Part shown: positions 1 to 8,643 of the stretch, in pieces
How the letters are laid out: every line of letters starts with the position of its first letter
Position numbering within the stretch: the first letter of the stretch is position 1
DNA from: Clostridium sp. MCC353
GTDB taxonomy: Bacteria; Bacillota; Clostridia; Lachnospirales; Lachnospiraceae
Assembly: GCF_018785315.1 (NCBI RefSeq)
Contig: NZ_WQPN01000143.1
Coordinates: 1-64,000 of the forward strand
Length of the DNA: 64,000 nucleotides
Reading direction: 5' to 3'
Program-made: the position numbers and the translations under genes
Notes under the pieces: generated by a model
The model's database searches: none
What the model was told of the DNA's origin: nothing
What the model saw: the letters and a program-made list of their open reading frames with translations, nothing else

Positions 1-137
1 ACGGTTGGAAGCCGGTTTTCATCGCCAACGGATTCCGCTCCGCCCGGCGTCAAGCCTCCAAGCAGGCCTCCGCCCCCGTCTGTTCCCATCCCCTGGATTC
101 ATGGCGTTACTTCCGCCAACACATATAAAGCAGATTT
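1..137. other. Window edge downstream of mglC, no supported gene
   Basis: This stretch follows the mglC stop codon on the minus strand. An ATG at position 89 (minus) opens a Gly-rich frame of about 29 codons that runs off the left edge. Its only purine-rich upstream sequence lies 1-2 bases from the ATG, too close for a normal ribosome binding site. No intrinsic terminator was seen. I make no gene call here. Confidence 0.3.
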
Positions 138-1793
138 TTATTTTTTCTGCACATATTTCAGGCAGTCAAGTGTAACCGCCGTAATGATGATGATACCCTC
201 GAATACGAACTGAAGATTTGTGTCAATACCCAGGATGGTAAGGGAATAGATGAGTACGGTGAAGATCAATACACCGACTACAACACCTGAAATCTTACCG
301 ATACCTCCGGTAAAGGATACGCCGCCCACTACGCAGGCTGCAATTGCGTCCATCTCCCAGCCCTGGCCGTAAGCTGCGGAACCGGAGCCGACCATTCTCG
401 CACATTCAAGCCATGAACCAAATCCGTAAAGGATACCAGCCATGATAAAAGCACCCATGGTTACGGCGAATACGGAAATACCTGAAACTGATGCCGCTTC
501 CGGATTGCCGCCGACCGCATAGAGGTTTTTGCCGAACGTCGTTTTATTCCAGATGAACCAAACGATTGCAATCGCCGCTACAGCCCAGAGAATGATGGTT
601 GGGAATCCGTTGATTTTCGGAATGATCATCTTAGGGATAGACGGCTCAATGGCGCCGAACGATACGCCCTTTGTTGCATATGTAACCAATCCGAAGATAA
701 CTAACATGTTCGCCATCGTTGAAATGAAAGGATGCATTTTAAATTTGGCTGTGAAAAAGCCTCCGATCGCTGTAAAGAACGTACATAAAAGAATACACAT
801 AAACAGCGCGAAAATAACCCTTACACCGATGGGCAGTCCTGTAAAATCAAATACATGGCCGAAAACCGCGCCAGTATTGATTCCCTGATGCATGATAATC
901 GTTGCAGTTGTCATTCCCATACCAACCATACGTCCGATTGAAAGGTCCGTACCGGTAAGGAGAATCAGTCCGGCAACGCCCAGAGCAAGAAACATTCTCG
1001 GGGATGCCTGCTGCAGAATATTTAAAATATTGTTATACGTAAGAAGAGGTACGCCTTTTATGATAGGTGTGGCGATACACAGCCCGATAAAAATCAGGAT
1101 GATGGCGATATACAAACCATTCTGCAGGAAAAATGCCCTGCGGTTGAATGTGTATTTGTAGTTTTCCCATTTCTGTGCCCTCGTCTCCATAAAGGTAAAC
1201 TTTGACATGCGGAGCAGGTCGATCAGATGATATTTCCAGGCAAAGGCTGCATGCCTTCTGTCTTTTATCTGCTGAAGCTCCTTTTCCAGTTCCATTTTCG
1301 CGTCAAACAGACGGTTCTTATGAACATATTTTTCGTCTTTTATTTCCTGATGGTCTGTAATTTTTGAGAGATTTTCCTGGTGCGATTTCTCCAGCTCGGC
1401 AAGTTTCTGTTTATTCTTTTCCTTTGCCTGTATTTTTTCCTGGTCGCAGCTTGCTTTCAAAGGCTGATAATAATCCTTATCAAAATGTGCCGCAAGATAG
1501 GATTCCGCATCGGAAATTAATTTTGATATCTCCGCTTTGTTTTTCTCTTCTACTGCTTTCGCTTTTTCCAGCAGCGCTTTGTCGCTGGCAATTCTGGCTT
1601 CTTTTTCTTCCTTCGCCAGGCTGCGGTCCCTCTTCGTCCTGTCTATATTATTCTGAAGAGCAACCACCTTGTTTGAGCCGTCCGCTCTGAGGATGTCGAT
1701 CTGTTTTTGTATTTTACCAACATAATCCTCGATTGGCTGGCGCAGTTTCATTTCCTGTTCAACCGTCAGAGTCTTACTGTTTCCATTAGCCAT
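138..1793 (-). CDS. mglC: Galactose/methyl-galactoside ABC transporter permease with long N-terminal extension
   Basis: This is the inner-membrane permease of the Mgl-type sugar ABC transporter (551 residues). From about residue 220 onward it is an ordinary MglC/RbsC-type permease, with hydrophobic segments beginning FFLQNGLYIAII and family motifs such as GTDLSIGRMVGMG and NPEAASVSGI. Typical MglC proteins are about 335 residues. The extra ~220 residues at the N-terminus are highly charged (Lys/Glu-rich), contain no membrane segment and look like helical coiled coil, so they should lie in the cytoplasm. The frame is open to an ATG overlapping the mglA stop (1811), but the ATG at 1793 (MANGNSK) is preferred because GGGGGG lies 10 bases upstream. 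It is the last gene of mglBAC. The permease role is seen directly; the extension's function is unknown. Confidence 0.9.
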   Translation of the reverse strand: MANGNSKTLTVEQEMKLRQPIEDYVGKIQKQIDILRADGSNKVVALQNNIDRTKRDRSLAKEEKEARIASDKALLEKAKAVEEKNKAEISKLISDAESYLAAHFDKDYYQPLKASCDQEKIQAKEKNKQKLAELEKSHQENLSKITDHQEIKDEKYVHKNRLFDAKMELEKELQQIKDRRHAAFAWKYHLIDLLRMSKFTFMETRAQKWENYKYTFNRRAFFLQNGLYIAIILIFIGLCIATPIIKGVPLLTYNNILNILQQASPRMFLALGVAGLILLTGTDLSIGRMVGMGMTTATIIMHQGINTGAVFGHVFDFTGLPIGVRVIFALFMCILLCTFFTAIGGFFTAKFKMHPFISTMANMLVIFGLVTYATKGVSFGAIEPSIPKMIIPKINGFPTIILWAVAAIAIVWFIWNKTTFGKNLYAVGGNPEAASVSGISVFAVTMGAFIMAGILYGFGSWLECARMVGSGSAAYGQGWEMDAIAACVVGGVSFTGGIGKISGVVVGVLIFTVLIYSLTILGIDTNLQFVFEGIIIITAVTLDCLKYVQKK

Positions 1794-1810
1794 ATCCGTC
1801 ATTCCCCCCA

Positions 1811-3319
1811 TTATAGATATTTTGCGCTGAGTCGTAAAAGCTCTTCCTGATTTGTCTCTTTTGTATTAACAATTCCAGAAAGGCGTCCATTGGACATAAC
1901 GCCGATACGGTTCGTAATGCCCAAAATCTCCGGCATTTCAGAGGAAACAACAATGATTGTTTTTCCCTGTTTTGCCATATTGATGATCAGCTCGTATATT
2001 TCATATTTTGCACCAACATCGATTCCTCTTGTGGGTTCGTCCATCATAAAGATCTGCGGCCCGCGCTCCAGCCATTTTCCAAAAATAACTTTCTGCTGAT
2101 TGCCGCCGGAAAGGCTGGAAATCATGTCATCCGGCCCCATGCACTTGGTATGCATGATTTTAATTTCCTTTGCAGTCGCCCGGATCATCTTAGGATCGGA
2201 AAGGGCTACGCCGGACTTATACTGCTCCAGATTCGCGATCGTCGTATTGAATGTAAGATCCCCCTTGAGGAACAGCCCGTTTGCCTTTCGTTCCTCAGTG
2301 ATCATGGCAAACCCGTGTTCCATGGCTTCCTTGGCGCTGCTGAAATTCATAAGGCGGTTGTTCAAATAGACACGCCCCGCCGCCCTGGTCCGGACGCCGA
2401 AAATCGTTTCCAGAAGTTCTGTACGTCCTGCGCCCACAAGGCCGTAAAGCCCGAAAATTTCGCCTTCTTTCACATCAAAGGAGACGTCCTGCAGATGGGG
2501 TTCAAACTTTGTAGACAAATGCTGTATGGACAAAATAACATCCTTGGGGGTGTTGTCAACCGGCGGGAACCGGTTATCCAGAGAACGGCCGACCATAGCC
2601 GAAATCAGTTCGTTCATATTCGCATCCCTGGTACTCTTTGTCATTACCAGGTTGCCGTCACGCAGTACGGATATTTCGTCACAGATCTCAAAAATCTCAT
2701 CCATCTTGTGGGAGATATAGATCAGGGCGATTCCCTGCTCTTTTAACATCCTCATCATCTCGAAGAGCTTGGTGACTTCCTGTACGGTCAGCGAAGATGT
2801 GGGTTCATCGAGAACGATCACCTTGGCATTATAGGAAATGGCCTTGGCTATTTCACACATCTGTCTCTGAGATACAGACATATTGCGCATCGGCTGAGTG
2901 AGGTTAACGGTCATGCCCAGCTTTCTGAAAAGCTCGGCAGCTTCTTTTTTCATTCTGCCTTCATCAACTACGCCTATGGAATTGACCGGATAACGTCCGA
3001 GGAATAAATTATCAATTACATTTCTTTCCAGACATTGATTGAGTTCCTGATGAACCATCGCAATGCCGTTTTCAAGAGCATCCTTGGGTCCGGAAAAGCT
3101 GACTTCCTTACCGTTCAGGAAGATAGTTCCCTCGTCTTTTTGATAAGTGCCGAAAAGGCACTTCATCATGGTAGACTTACCGGCTCCGTTTTCACCCATA
3201 AGCCCCATGACAGTTCCACGTTTCACATCCAGGTTAATACGATCCAGAACCCGGTTTCGGCCAAATGACTTGCTCATACCGCGTATTGATAAGACGATAT
3301 CATCTTTCTTATCTGCCAT
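1811..3319 (-). CDS. mglA: Galactose/methyl-galactoside ABC transporter ATP-binding protein
   Basis: This is the double-ATPase subunit of a CUT2-family sugar importer (502 residues, the usual length). The first nucleotide-binding domain has Walker A GENGAGKST near residue 45, the signature MSVSQRQM and Walker B VIVLDEPTSSL. The second has a degenerate Walker A (GLVGAGRTE), signature LSGGNQQK and FMMDEPTRGID, the normal asymmetry of this family. The start at 3319 (MADKKDD) is chosen because AGGAG sits 8 bases upstream; an upstream in-frame ATG at 3352 lacks such a site. It lies between mglB and mglC, so it energises galactoside uptake at the cytoplasmic face. Confidence 0.95.
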   Translation of the reverse strand: MADKKDDIVLSIRGMSKSFGRNRVLDRINLDVKRGTVMGLMGENGAGKSTMMKCLFGTYQKDEGTIFLNGKEVSFSGPKDALENGIAMVHQELNQCLERNVIDNLFLGRYPVNSIGVVDEGRMKKEAAELFRKLGMTVNLTQPMRNMSVSQRQMCEIAKAISYNAKVIVLDEPTSSLTVQEVTKLFEMMRMLKEQGIALIYISHKMDEIFEICDEISVLRDGNLVMTKSTRDANMNELISAMVGRSLDNRFPPVDNTPKDVILSIQHLSTKFEPHLQDVSFDVKEGEIFGLYGLVGAGRTELLETIFGVRTRAAGRVYLNNRLMNFSSAKEAMEHGFAMITEERKANGLFLKGDLTFNTTIANLEQYKSGVALSDPKMIRATAKEIKIMHTKCMGPDDMISSLSGGNQQKVIFGKWLERGPQIFMMDEPTRGIDVGAKYEIYELIINMAKQGKTIIVVSSEMPEILGITNRIGVMSNGRLSGIVNTKETNQEELLRLSAKYL

Positions 3320-3389
3320 TATTTTTACTCCTGTATTATAGTGTTTTCCCACAGGCGAAGCGATTAACGCCTGATTATTATAAGAAATT

Positions 3390-3415
3390 ATTAGGGAGAA
3401 TTTCTTCTCCCTAAT
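3390..3415 (-). terminator. Intercistronic hairpin between mglB and mglA
   Basis: An 11-bp perfect inverted repeat (ATTAGGGAGAA / TTCTCCCTAAT, 4-base loop) lies after the mglB stop and before mglA. On the minus strand it is followed by an AT-rich stretch with only short T runs. This fits a leaky terminator or 3'-end stabiliser that keeps the binding protein more abundant than the ATPase and permease, a common arrangement in binding-protein operons. Confidence 0.6.
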
Positions 3416-3442
3416 AGCTGCCCACCTTTATTTCAATGGAAA

Positions 3443-4777
3443 TTACTGATTAAGTAAGGATGTATAAGATGCCGCATTATCTGTCTTAACCATGTTGATG
3501 GCAAATGCATCATACTGGCTCGGATTTCCAAGACGGTTTGTGATGTTGGACTCTGTCTGTCCGTCACCGCCGATATAGTCTACCTTGAGGTTGAGAAGCT
3601 TATCATACTTCTGAAGAAGCGGCTGATAAGTTGAGCCAAGGAAGTTATCAGATGAATTGTAGATATTCAGCCATACGGACTTTGTCGGATGTGCTGCTTC
3701 ATCAAGCTGATTTGAAACAGGTGCATAAGTCATTGTGGAATCTGTAAAATCCTGATAGTTGTCAGCAGTTACAGCCACGTTTAAAGCATAGTAGGAACGT
3801 TCGTCTGCTTTGTAGATAAATACGTCATCGCTCAGCACGTTTCCAGCGTCGTCTGCTGTGCTGATACCAGTATTAACATCAACTCCGTCCAGAGCATTAC
3901 GAAGAACACGAAGTGTCAAATAAGCCTGAACATCCGCATGCTGGCTGATGGTTCCCCCGTAGCCTTCTGCAATGGCGGCTACCGCATCACTGTTCGCGTC
4001 ATATCCGAATGTAGGAACATTATTATCTTTAGACCATGCATTGAACATGGACATGCCCATACCATCGTTATTGGAAACTACGATATCAATCTGATCGCCG
4101 AAAGAGGAAGACCATGTGCCGATACCATTACCTGCTGTTGCAGCATCCCATGTGGCTCCGGCTGAGTTCTTCATTTCCTGAGAAGCAAGCTCTCTAACCG
4201 TATAGGTCTTTCCGCCGACTTCAATGGTTCCATCCTGTACAGCGGTTGCTTTGCCTTCTGTGTTTGTACCGATCGGCTCGCTGTTGATGTTGCCGTCTTT
4301 ATCAACGCCTGTACCCAGCGCCCTGCGGACACCTCTTGTACGTGCGATGGAATCGTTATGTCCGATATCTCCGATTGCCAGAACGTAACCGATGATTCCG
4401 TCGCCGTTGCGGTCAATCGTATCAATATTTTTCTCGATATAATCTTTAACCATGGTACCCTGGAGTTCAGCACCCTGATTTGCATCGAAACCTACGTAAT
4501 ATGTATCCTCGTTGAAATTCAGAGCCGTCATATCAAGGGCTCCGGTAGCACTGCTGGATGGCTGGCGGTTAAACCATACTAACGGTTTATCCTTATTCTC
4601 CACCTTAGCCGCTTCGGTTTCTGCCGGTGCTGCCGTTGTGTTGTCTGCCGGTGCAGCTGTTGTATCCGTTTTACCAGCCGCCGTTGTCGGAGCCTCAGTA
4701 GGCTTGGAGCCGCCGCCGCAGGCTGCAAGGGTGACTGCCATAGAGCACGCAAGTGCAACGCTTAACATTTTTTTCAT
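3443..4777 (-). CDS. mglB: Galactose-binding lipoprotein, circularly permuted MglB
   Basis: This is the extracellular sugar-binding lipoprotein of the Mgl transporter (444 residues). It has a signal peptide with lipobox LAAC (Cys20), then a Thr/Ala/Glu linker to about residue 62. The domain order is permuted relative to E. coli MglB. Residues 64-345 match MglB from its VVFFNKEP strand to the C-terminus, and residues 366-444 match MglB's first ~80 residues (IYNSSDNF versus MglB IYKYDDNF, DAFAINMV versus KALAINLV). Equivalents of the known ligand residues are present: N70 (FNRQP), H140/D142/R146 (GHNDSIART), W210, N237, D260, and D377/F379 near the C-terminus. The calcium loop (DRNGDG, residues 122-127) is kept. 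There is an insert of roughly 39 residues between R146 and W210. The ribosome binding site is AAGGAGG. It is the first gene of mglBAC. Confidence 0.88.
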   Translation of the reverse strand: MKKMLSVALACSMAVTLAACGGGSKPTEAPTTAAGKTDTTAAPADNTTAAPAETEAAKVENKDKPLVWFNRQPSSSATGALDMTALNFNEDTYYVGFDANQGAELQGTMVKDYIEKNIDTIDRNGDGIIGYVLAIGDIGHNDSIARTRGVRRALGTGVDKDGNINSEPIGTNTEGKATAVQDGTIEVGGKTYTVRELASQEMKNSAGATWDAATAGNGIGTWSSSFGDQIDIVVSNNDGMGMSMFNAWSKDNNVPTFGYDANSDAVAAIAEGYGGTISQHADVQAYLTLRVLRNALDGVDVNTGISTADDAGNVLSDDVFIYKADERSYYALNVAVTADNYQDFTDSTMTYAPVSNQLDEAAHPTKSVWLNIYNSSDNFLGSTYQPLLQKYDKLLNLKVDYIGGDGQTESNITNRLGNPSQYDAFAINMVKTDNAASYTSLLNQ

Positions 4778-4810
4778 TTTAAATTCCTCCTTAGATATTT
4801 AATGAACTTG

Positions 4811-4885
4811 GTTACAAGTAACAGTATATAGAAATATCCGGGCATTTTAAATAGAAATTCTTATGCAAAATGTTAAAATTCTTAT
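4811..4885 (-). promoter_or_regulatory. mglBAC promoter with tandem direct-repeat operator
   Basis: On the minus strand a TTTAAA -35 (4846-4851) and a TATACT -10 (4823-4828) are separated by 17 bases. Immediately upstream, ATAAGAATTT occurs twice (4855-4864 and 4876-4885), starts 21 bp apart, about two helical turns. Paired direct repeats beside a -35 are the usual binding arrangement for AraC-type activators, so they are likely sites for the response regulator encoded just upstream. A palindrome, GTTACTTGTAAC (4811-4822), overlaps the transcription start region. Confidence 0.7.
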
Positions 4886-4935
4886 CGTATTCACCCTGCT
4901 AATTATAAAAAATCACCTAAACGACAAAATATCCC

Positions 4936-6552
4936 CTATTTCTCCGTTCCGTCTCTCATTTTATTAGGGGATTTTCCGTAGTACTTTTTAAAGCAGTAGC
5001 TGAAATAATGCTGGTCGCTGTAACCGCAGCGGGCGGCGATCTCCTGTATCTTCATCGGGGTGCAGAGAAGGTACTCTTTTGCTTTTTCCATCCTCTTTTT
5101 TGTCAGAAGGCTGATAAATGTTTCCCCCGTCGTCTTTTTAATGGTGGCGCTCAGATAATTGGAACTGATATGGAGCTGTTCGCTCAAAGATACCAAAGTC
5201 ATGGTTTCATCGGCAAAGCCCGTCTCAATCAGCTGAAGCGCCTTATCTGATAAGAGTTCGGAACTGACTTTTCTGTGGTTGGCGATAATATCCTGGGCCT
5301 GGCGGCAGAGGCTGGTCACCTTGGCCTGCACCTCATCCAGAGATTCCCTGGTAAAGCCCTTCTCCAAAAATGAAAACTTGGACAGCACTTCCATGGGCAC
5401 ATTATTATTAAGGGCCATGCTCACGGTACGGTACACCGAGGCTATAATCTGTATAACCAAAAGGTCGCGGCTGCTCTTCATCTCTTTCTCCCCGCTGACC
5501 CGGGAAAACAAGCCTGTCAAAAACTTCTCCAGTTCTCCCCTGCTGCCGGTCTTGATGATCTGATCCAGTTCCGCCACGATTTCCTCAATGTATTCGAATT
5601 TTTGGAATTCGCCTGATTCCGTATCTGATATGAACTGCACTCCCGCAGCGTCTGAAGGCACATAGTGCATGGCGGCCACTGCCTCCGAATAGGCCACGCC
5701 GCTCATGAACACTTCCGGAAAATCCCGGCTGACGCCGATTCTGCATTTAAGGCCCAGAATTCTCTCCGCACTCTGTAAAATCTCCGTCACCAGAATATGG
5801 ATATATTTTCCCATATCCCGGCCTCCGGCTGAAATGACGGAGATCACCTTTCTTTTGGAAATCACACTTCCGAACTGCACATATTTCTTCAGGATTGAGT
5901 TCACAAAATTCACATGTTCCACAGCGGTCATATTCTCCCCGCTGCCGCCGAAAAATCCGGTCACCAGGACCATGTAGCAGACGTTCTCGGCGGGAAATCT
6001 GCGCAGCCCCAGTTCTGAGGCCCTCTGTTCCATCAGAAGCTTTCTCTCCCGGCTCAGCTCCTGCATCGGTTCATCCTGGTCCATCAGCATGGGCAGCAGG
6101 AATTCGGCCAGTTCCATCCGGCGTTCCCTCTCACTGAAGTCTCCGTCCTGGATCCCCCTTTTTAAATTGGCAAACCGTTTGTCCAGTTTTTCCTTGATCC
6201 GCTTCATCTCTTCCGTCAGCTCTTCGGCGGAGATGGGTTTTAAAAGATAGCTGATAATATTATATTGAATGGCCTGCTGGGCGTAGGCGAAGCTCTCATA
6301 GCCGCTTAAAAATGCAATCTGCATATACGGCCTGATTTCCCTTGCCTGTCTTGCCAGATCGATGCCGGAAATAAAGGGCATCCTGATATCTGTCAGCAGC
6401 AGGTCCGGCCCCAGTTTTTCCACAAGCTCCAATGCCTCTGCTCCGTTTTCCGCCTCTCCGATCACCTCAAATCCCACGGAATTCCAATCAATCCTTTTGA
6501 TAATCGCTTTTCTTAACGCTTCTTCATCGTCTGCTATAATTACCGTATACAT
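4936..6552 (-). CDS. YesN-type response regulator, REC + AraC DNA-binding domain
   Basis: This is a two-component response regulator of 538 residues. The N-terminal receiver domain has the acidic pair D8/D9, phospho-acceptor D55 in LLTDIRMP and the conserved Lys in SYLLKPIS. A long central region (about 130-420) is typical of YesN proteins. The last ~100 residues are an AraC/XylS double helix-turn-helix (SLSEQLHISSNYLS and IQEIAARCGYSDQHYFS). It is the last gene of the histidine kinase-binding protein-binding protein-regulator operon and sits directly upstream of the mglBAC promoter, where 21-bp-spaced direct repeats suit an AraC-type dimer. The inferred role is galactose-responsive activation of mglBAC. 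Confidence 0.9.
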   Translation of the reverse strand: MYTVIIADDEEALRKAIIKRIDWNSVGFEVIGEAENGAEALELVEKLGPDLLLTDIRMPFISGIDLARQAREIRPYMQIAFLSGYESFAYAQQAIQYNIISYLLKPISAEELTEEMKRIKEKLDKRFANLKRGIQDGDFSERERRMELAEFLLPMLMDQDEPMQELSRERKLLMEQRASELGLRRFPAENVCYMVLVTGFFGGSGENMTAVEHVNFVNSILKKYVQFGSVISKRKVISVISAGGRDMGKYIHILVTEILQSAERILGLKCRIGVSRDFPEVFMSGVAYSEAVAAMHYVPSDAAGVQFISDTESGEFQKFEYIEEIVAELDQIIKTGSRGELEKFLTGLFSRVSGEKEMKSSRDLLVIQIIASVYRTVSMALNNNVPMEVLSKFSFLEKGFTRESLDEVQAKVTSLCRQAQDIIANHRKVSSELLSDKALQLIETGFADETMTLVSLSEQLHISSNYLSATIKKTTGETFISLLTKKRMEKAKEYLLCTPMKIQEIAARCGYSDQHYFSYCFKKYYGKSPNKMRDGTEK

Positions 6553-6580
6553 CAGTTAACCTGCCTTTTTCTCTGTAATT

Positions 6581-7618
6581 TTATTCTTTTTCGTCATCAA
6601 CTGTCCTGGCAGCCTGACTGCAGTTATAGTATTTCCCGTCTTTCAGTTCTACGGTATCCTGTACATTCTGTCCCAATCCCGCAGCAGCGGCTATCCGGAA
6701 CACAACCTGGGCGTACTCTTCGCTGTCGCTCTGGACTGTTCCAAACAGTTTTCCCGTCCGCAGGCCTTCCATTCCCTGGGGGGTTCCGTCGATGCCAACG
6801 ATCTTGACCGGTTTGGTTATTTCCTTGCGCATCAGCGCTTCCGCCGCGCCAAGAGCCATTTCATCATTGTTGCTGATCACCAGCTCAATCTCATCCGGGA
6901 ATTCGTCCAGCCACTGTTCCATCCATGCGGACCCCTGGCTCCTTTCCCAGTTTCCGATTCCCCCTGTAATCTTTTCTAACGGGACTCCTCCGTCCCTCAC
7001 GGTTCTGACCGACCATTCGGTTCTGATCAGGGAATCCTGATGGCCGGTTTCACCTTCCAGAAGCACATAGCCCACTTTGCCGTCACCATTTAAATCCAGG
7101 GAGGATGGATCCTTTTTATAAGCGTCTACCAGAATCCCGCCCTGGAGGACTGCCGCCTCCCTGGCGTCTTCCCCCACATAATAGAGCTTTTCCCACCGCC
7201 TCATATCCTCTTCCACCGGCTCCCGGTTGAAAAATACCACGGGAATATCCGCGTCCATGGCCTTGCTGATTATATAAGAGGCAACGGAACGGTCCACCAG
7301 ATTGACGCAGAGAGCATCCACTCCCAGGGAAATGAAACGGTCCACCTGGCTGTTCTGCAGATTCTGGTCTCCCTTTCCATCCACCTCATCGAGAATCACT
7401 TTGATCCCCGTCTCCTTTTCATATGATTTCGCCGTCTCCACGATCTTTCCACAGATATGGTTGATAAATGGATCGTCTCCGCGATACAGCGCCACTCCGA
7501 TCCTCAGGGTCTTTTTTTCCTCTTTCTCCACATGACTGCGGCTTTGAATGTATATGCAGCCGGCCCCCAGAATAAAAATCACCGCCAGCGCGGCAATCAA
7601 TACTTGTCTCTTTTTCAT
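6581..7618 (-). CDS. Membrane-anchored galactose-binding protein, probable sensor subunit
   Basis: This is a periplasmic-binding-protein-fold protein of 345 residues, related to MglB in the normal (non-permuted) order. Residues 1-25 form one hydrophobic segment; it contains GAGC, a poor lipobox, so either a signal anchor or a lipoprotein is possible. The ligand-contact set of galactose-binding protein is present: DDPF near the N-terminus, N in FFNREP, H/D/R in TGHQDSLIRT, W in GNW, N in SNNDEM and D in GIDGTP. The calcium loop DLNGDGK is also present. The ribosome binding site GGGAGG is clear. It sits between a second binding protein and the response regulator, with no transporter gene in that operon, which suggests a sensing role: presenting galactose to the histidine kinase, as XylFII does for LytS. 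That role is inferred. Confidence 0.82.
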   Translation of the reverse strand: MKKRQVLIAALAVIFILGAGCIYIQSRSHVEKEEKKTLRIGVALYRGDDPFINHICGKIVETAKSYEKETGIKVILDEVDGKGDQNLQNSQVDRFISLGVDALCVNLVDRSVASYIISKAMDADIPVVFFNREPVEEDMRRWEKLYYVGEDAREAAVLQGGILVDAYKKDPSSLDLNGDGKVGYVLLEGETGHQDSLIRTEWSVRTVRDGGVPLEKITGGIGNWERSQGSAWMEQWLDEFPDEIELVISNNDEMALGAAEALMRKEITKPVKIVGIDGTPQGMEGLRTGKLFGTVQSDSEEYAQVVFRIAAAAGLGQNVQDTVELKDGKYYNCSQAARTVDDEKE

Positions 7619-7638
7619 TTGTCCTCCCGCTGTTATCT

Positions 7639-8643
7639 TTACTCGATGGGATACAGGATCTTTTCAAACCTGCTCTCCTGTAAATCTTCTTTTTCAATAT
7701 AGTAGGATTCCAGCACAATCTGTTCCCGTTTCCGGCTCTTTTCGATGGCCTCCACCGCTTTTACAATGCTTAAATAACCGGCGTCGAACTGGTTTGAAAC
7801 TACCAGCCCTTTCACAATTCCCTGATCCATCCGGTTCAGCACTTTGGTTGTGCTCCCGATTCCGTAAAGGCCTGAGATATATTTGCTGTAGCCCTGGCTC
7901 TCCTTCACGATGTCGGCCGCCGAATCCAGGCTCTGGACATCCAGCGCCGCAATGACCGCTTTCCCGCTTCCCAAAGATACCGTCTCTTCTATGGCCTTTC
8001 GGAACAAGTCTTCATTCTGATACGAAGCGGAGTTTCCTGAACTCTCTTTATCTTTTTCATAAAGAAAAGTTCGGAAACCGGCCTCTGTAAGCACTCTAAA
8101 AAGGCTGTTATACGCCTCTCTGTTATAGCCGTAATCCAATCCCTCTGTGAACACAAAGACCGGCACTTCCGCCTGATTCCCGCTGACAATGGCCTCTCCC
8201 AGCATCCTGCCCGATTCCCCGTAATCTTCCGAGATACCTCCTCTCACCTTATCATGGGAAAACAGGTTTCCCATGATGATGAGAGGGCTGTTAAGGGTCA
8301 TTCCGTTCAAGGCCGCAGCGCATTCCAACGGTTTGATGGGATCCAAAACCACCGCTTTTGTCCCGTCGCCGATCTCCCTTTCCAGCAGTTCCATCTGTTC
8401 CTTCACGTCACCTTTTTCATACAAGGTGATGAAATTGACATCCACATTGTATTCATCCGCAGCTTTGTCCACGCCTTTGTGGAAATTCACATAATAATCA
8501 TCCGTCGTATCCCCGACGATCACGGACACGGGGTATATCTCTGTTTTCTTCTCCTTGATAATCAAGTCTGTTGAGGACAGCAGAAACAGGATGATCAGGA
8601 CTGCCGCCAGCAGGCCCCAAATGATCTTTTCTTGTTTTGTCAT
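7639..8643 (-). CDS. Membrane-anchored sugar-binding protein, probable sensor subunit
   Basis: This 334-residue protein begins with a single hydrophobic segment (IIWGLLAAVLIILFLL, about residues 8-23) without a lipobox, followed by a ribose/galactose-type periplasmic-binding fold (Peripla_BP_4-like). It is divergent from the MglB relative next to it and lacks that protein's calcium loop, so its ligand cannot be predicted. Its start codon overlaps the histidine kinase stop (ATGA overlap), indicating tight translational coupling. Membrane anchoring, coupling to a YesM-type kinase and the absence of permease or ATPase genes argue that it works as an extracellular sensing partner rather than in uptake. 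Confidence 0.75.
   Translation of the reverse strand: MTKQEKIIWGLLAAVLIILFLLSSTDLIIKEKKTEIYPVSVIVGDTTDDYYVNFHKGVDKAADEYNVDVNFITLYEKGDVKEQMELLEREIGDGTKAVVLDPIKPLECAAALNGMTLNSPLIIMGNLFSHDKVRGGISEDYGESGRMLGEAIVSGNQAEVPVFVFTEGLDYGYNREAYNSLFRVLTEAGFRTFLYEKDKESSGNSASYQNEDLFRKAIEETVSLGSGKAVIAALDVQSLDSAADIVKESQGYSKYISGLYGIGSTTKVLNRMDQGIVKGLVVSNQFDAGYLSIVKAVEAIEKSRKREQIVLESYYIEKEDLQESRFEKILYPIE

Noticed and set aside
1-89. Gly-rich short frame running off the left edge (minus)
   Set aside because: There is no well-spaced ribosome site, the composition is low-complexity and there are too few codons to judge.
6581-7618. Second circular permutation in the sensor galactose-binding protein
   Set aside because: Its motifs occur in the normal MglB order (DDPF first, then FNREP, calcium loop, GHQD, SNNDEM, GIDG), so it is not permuted.
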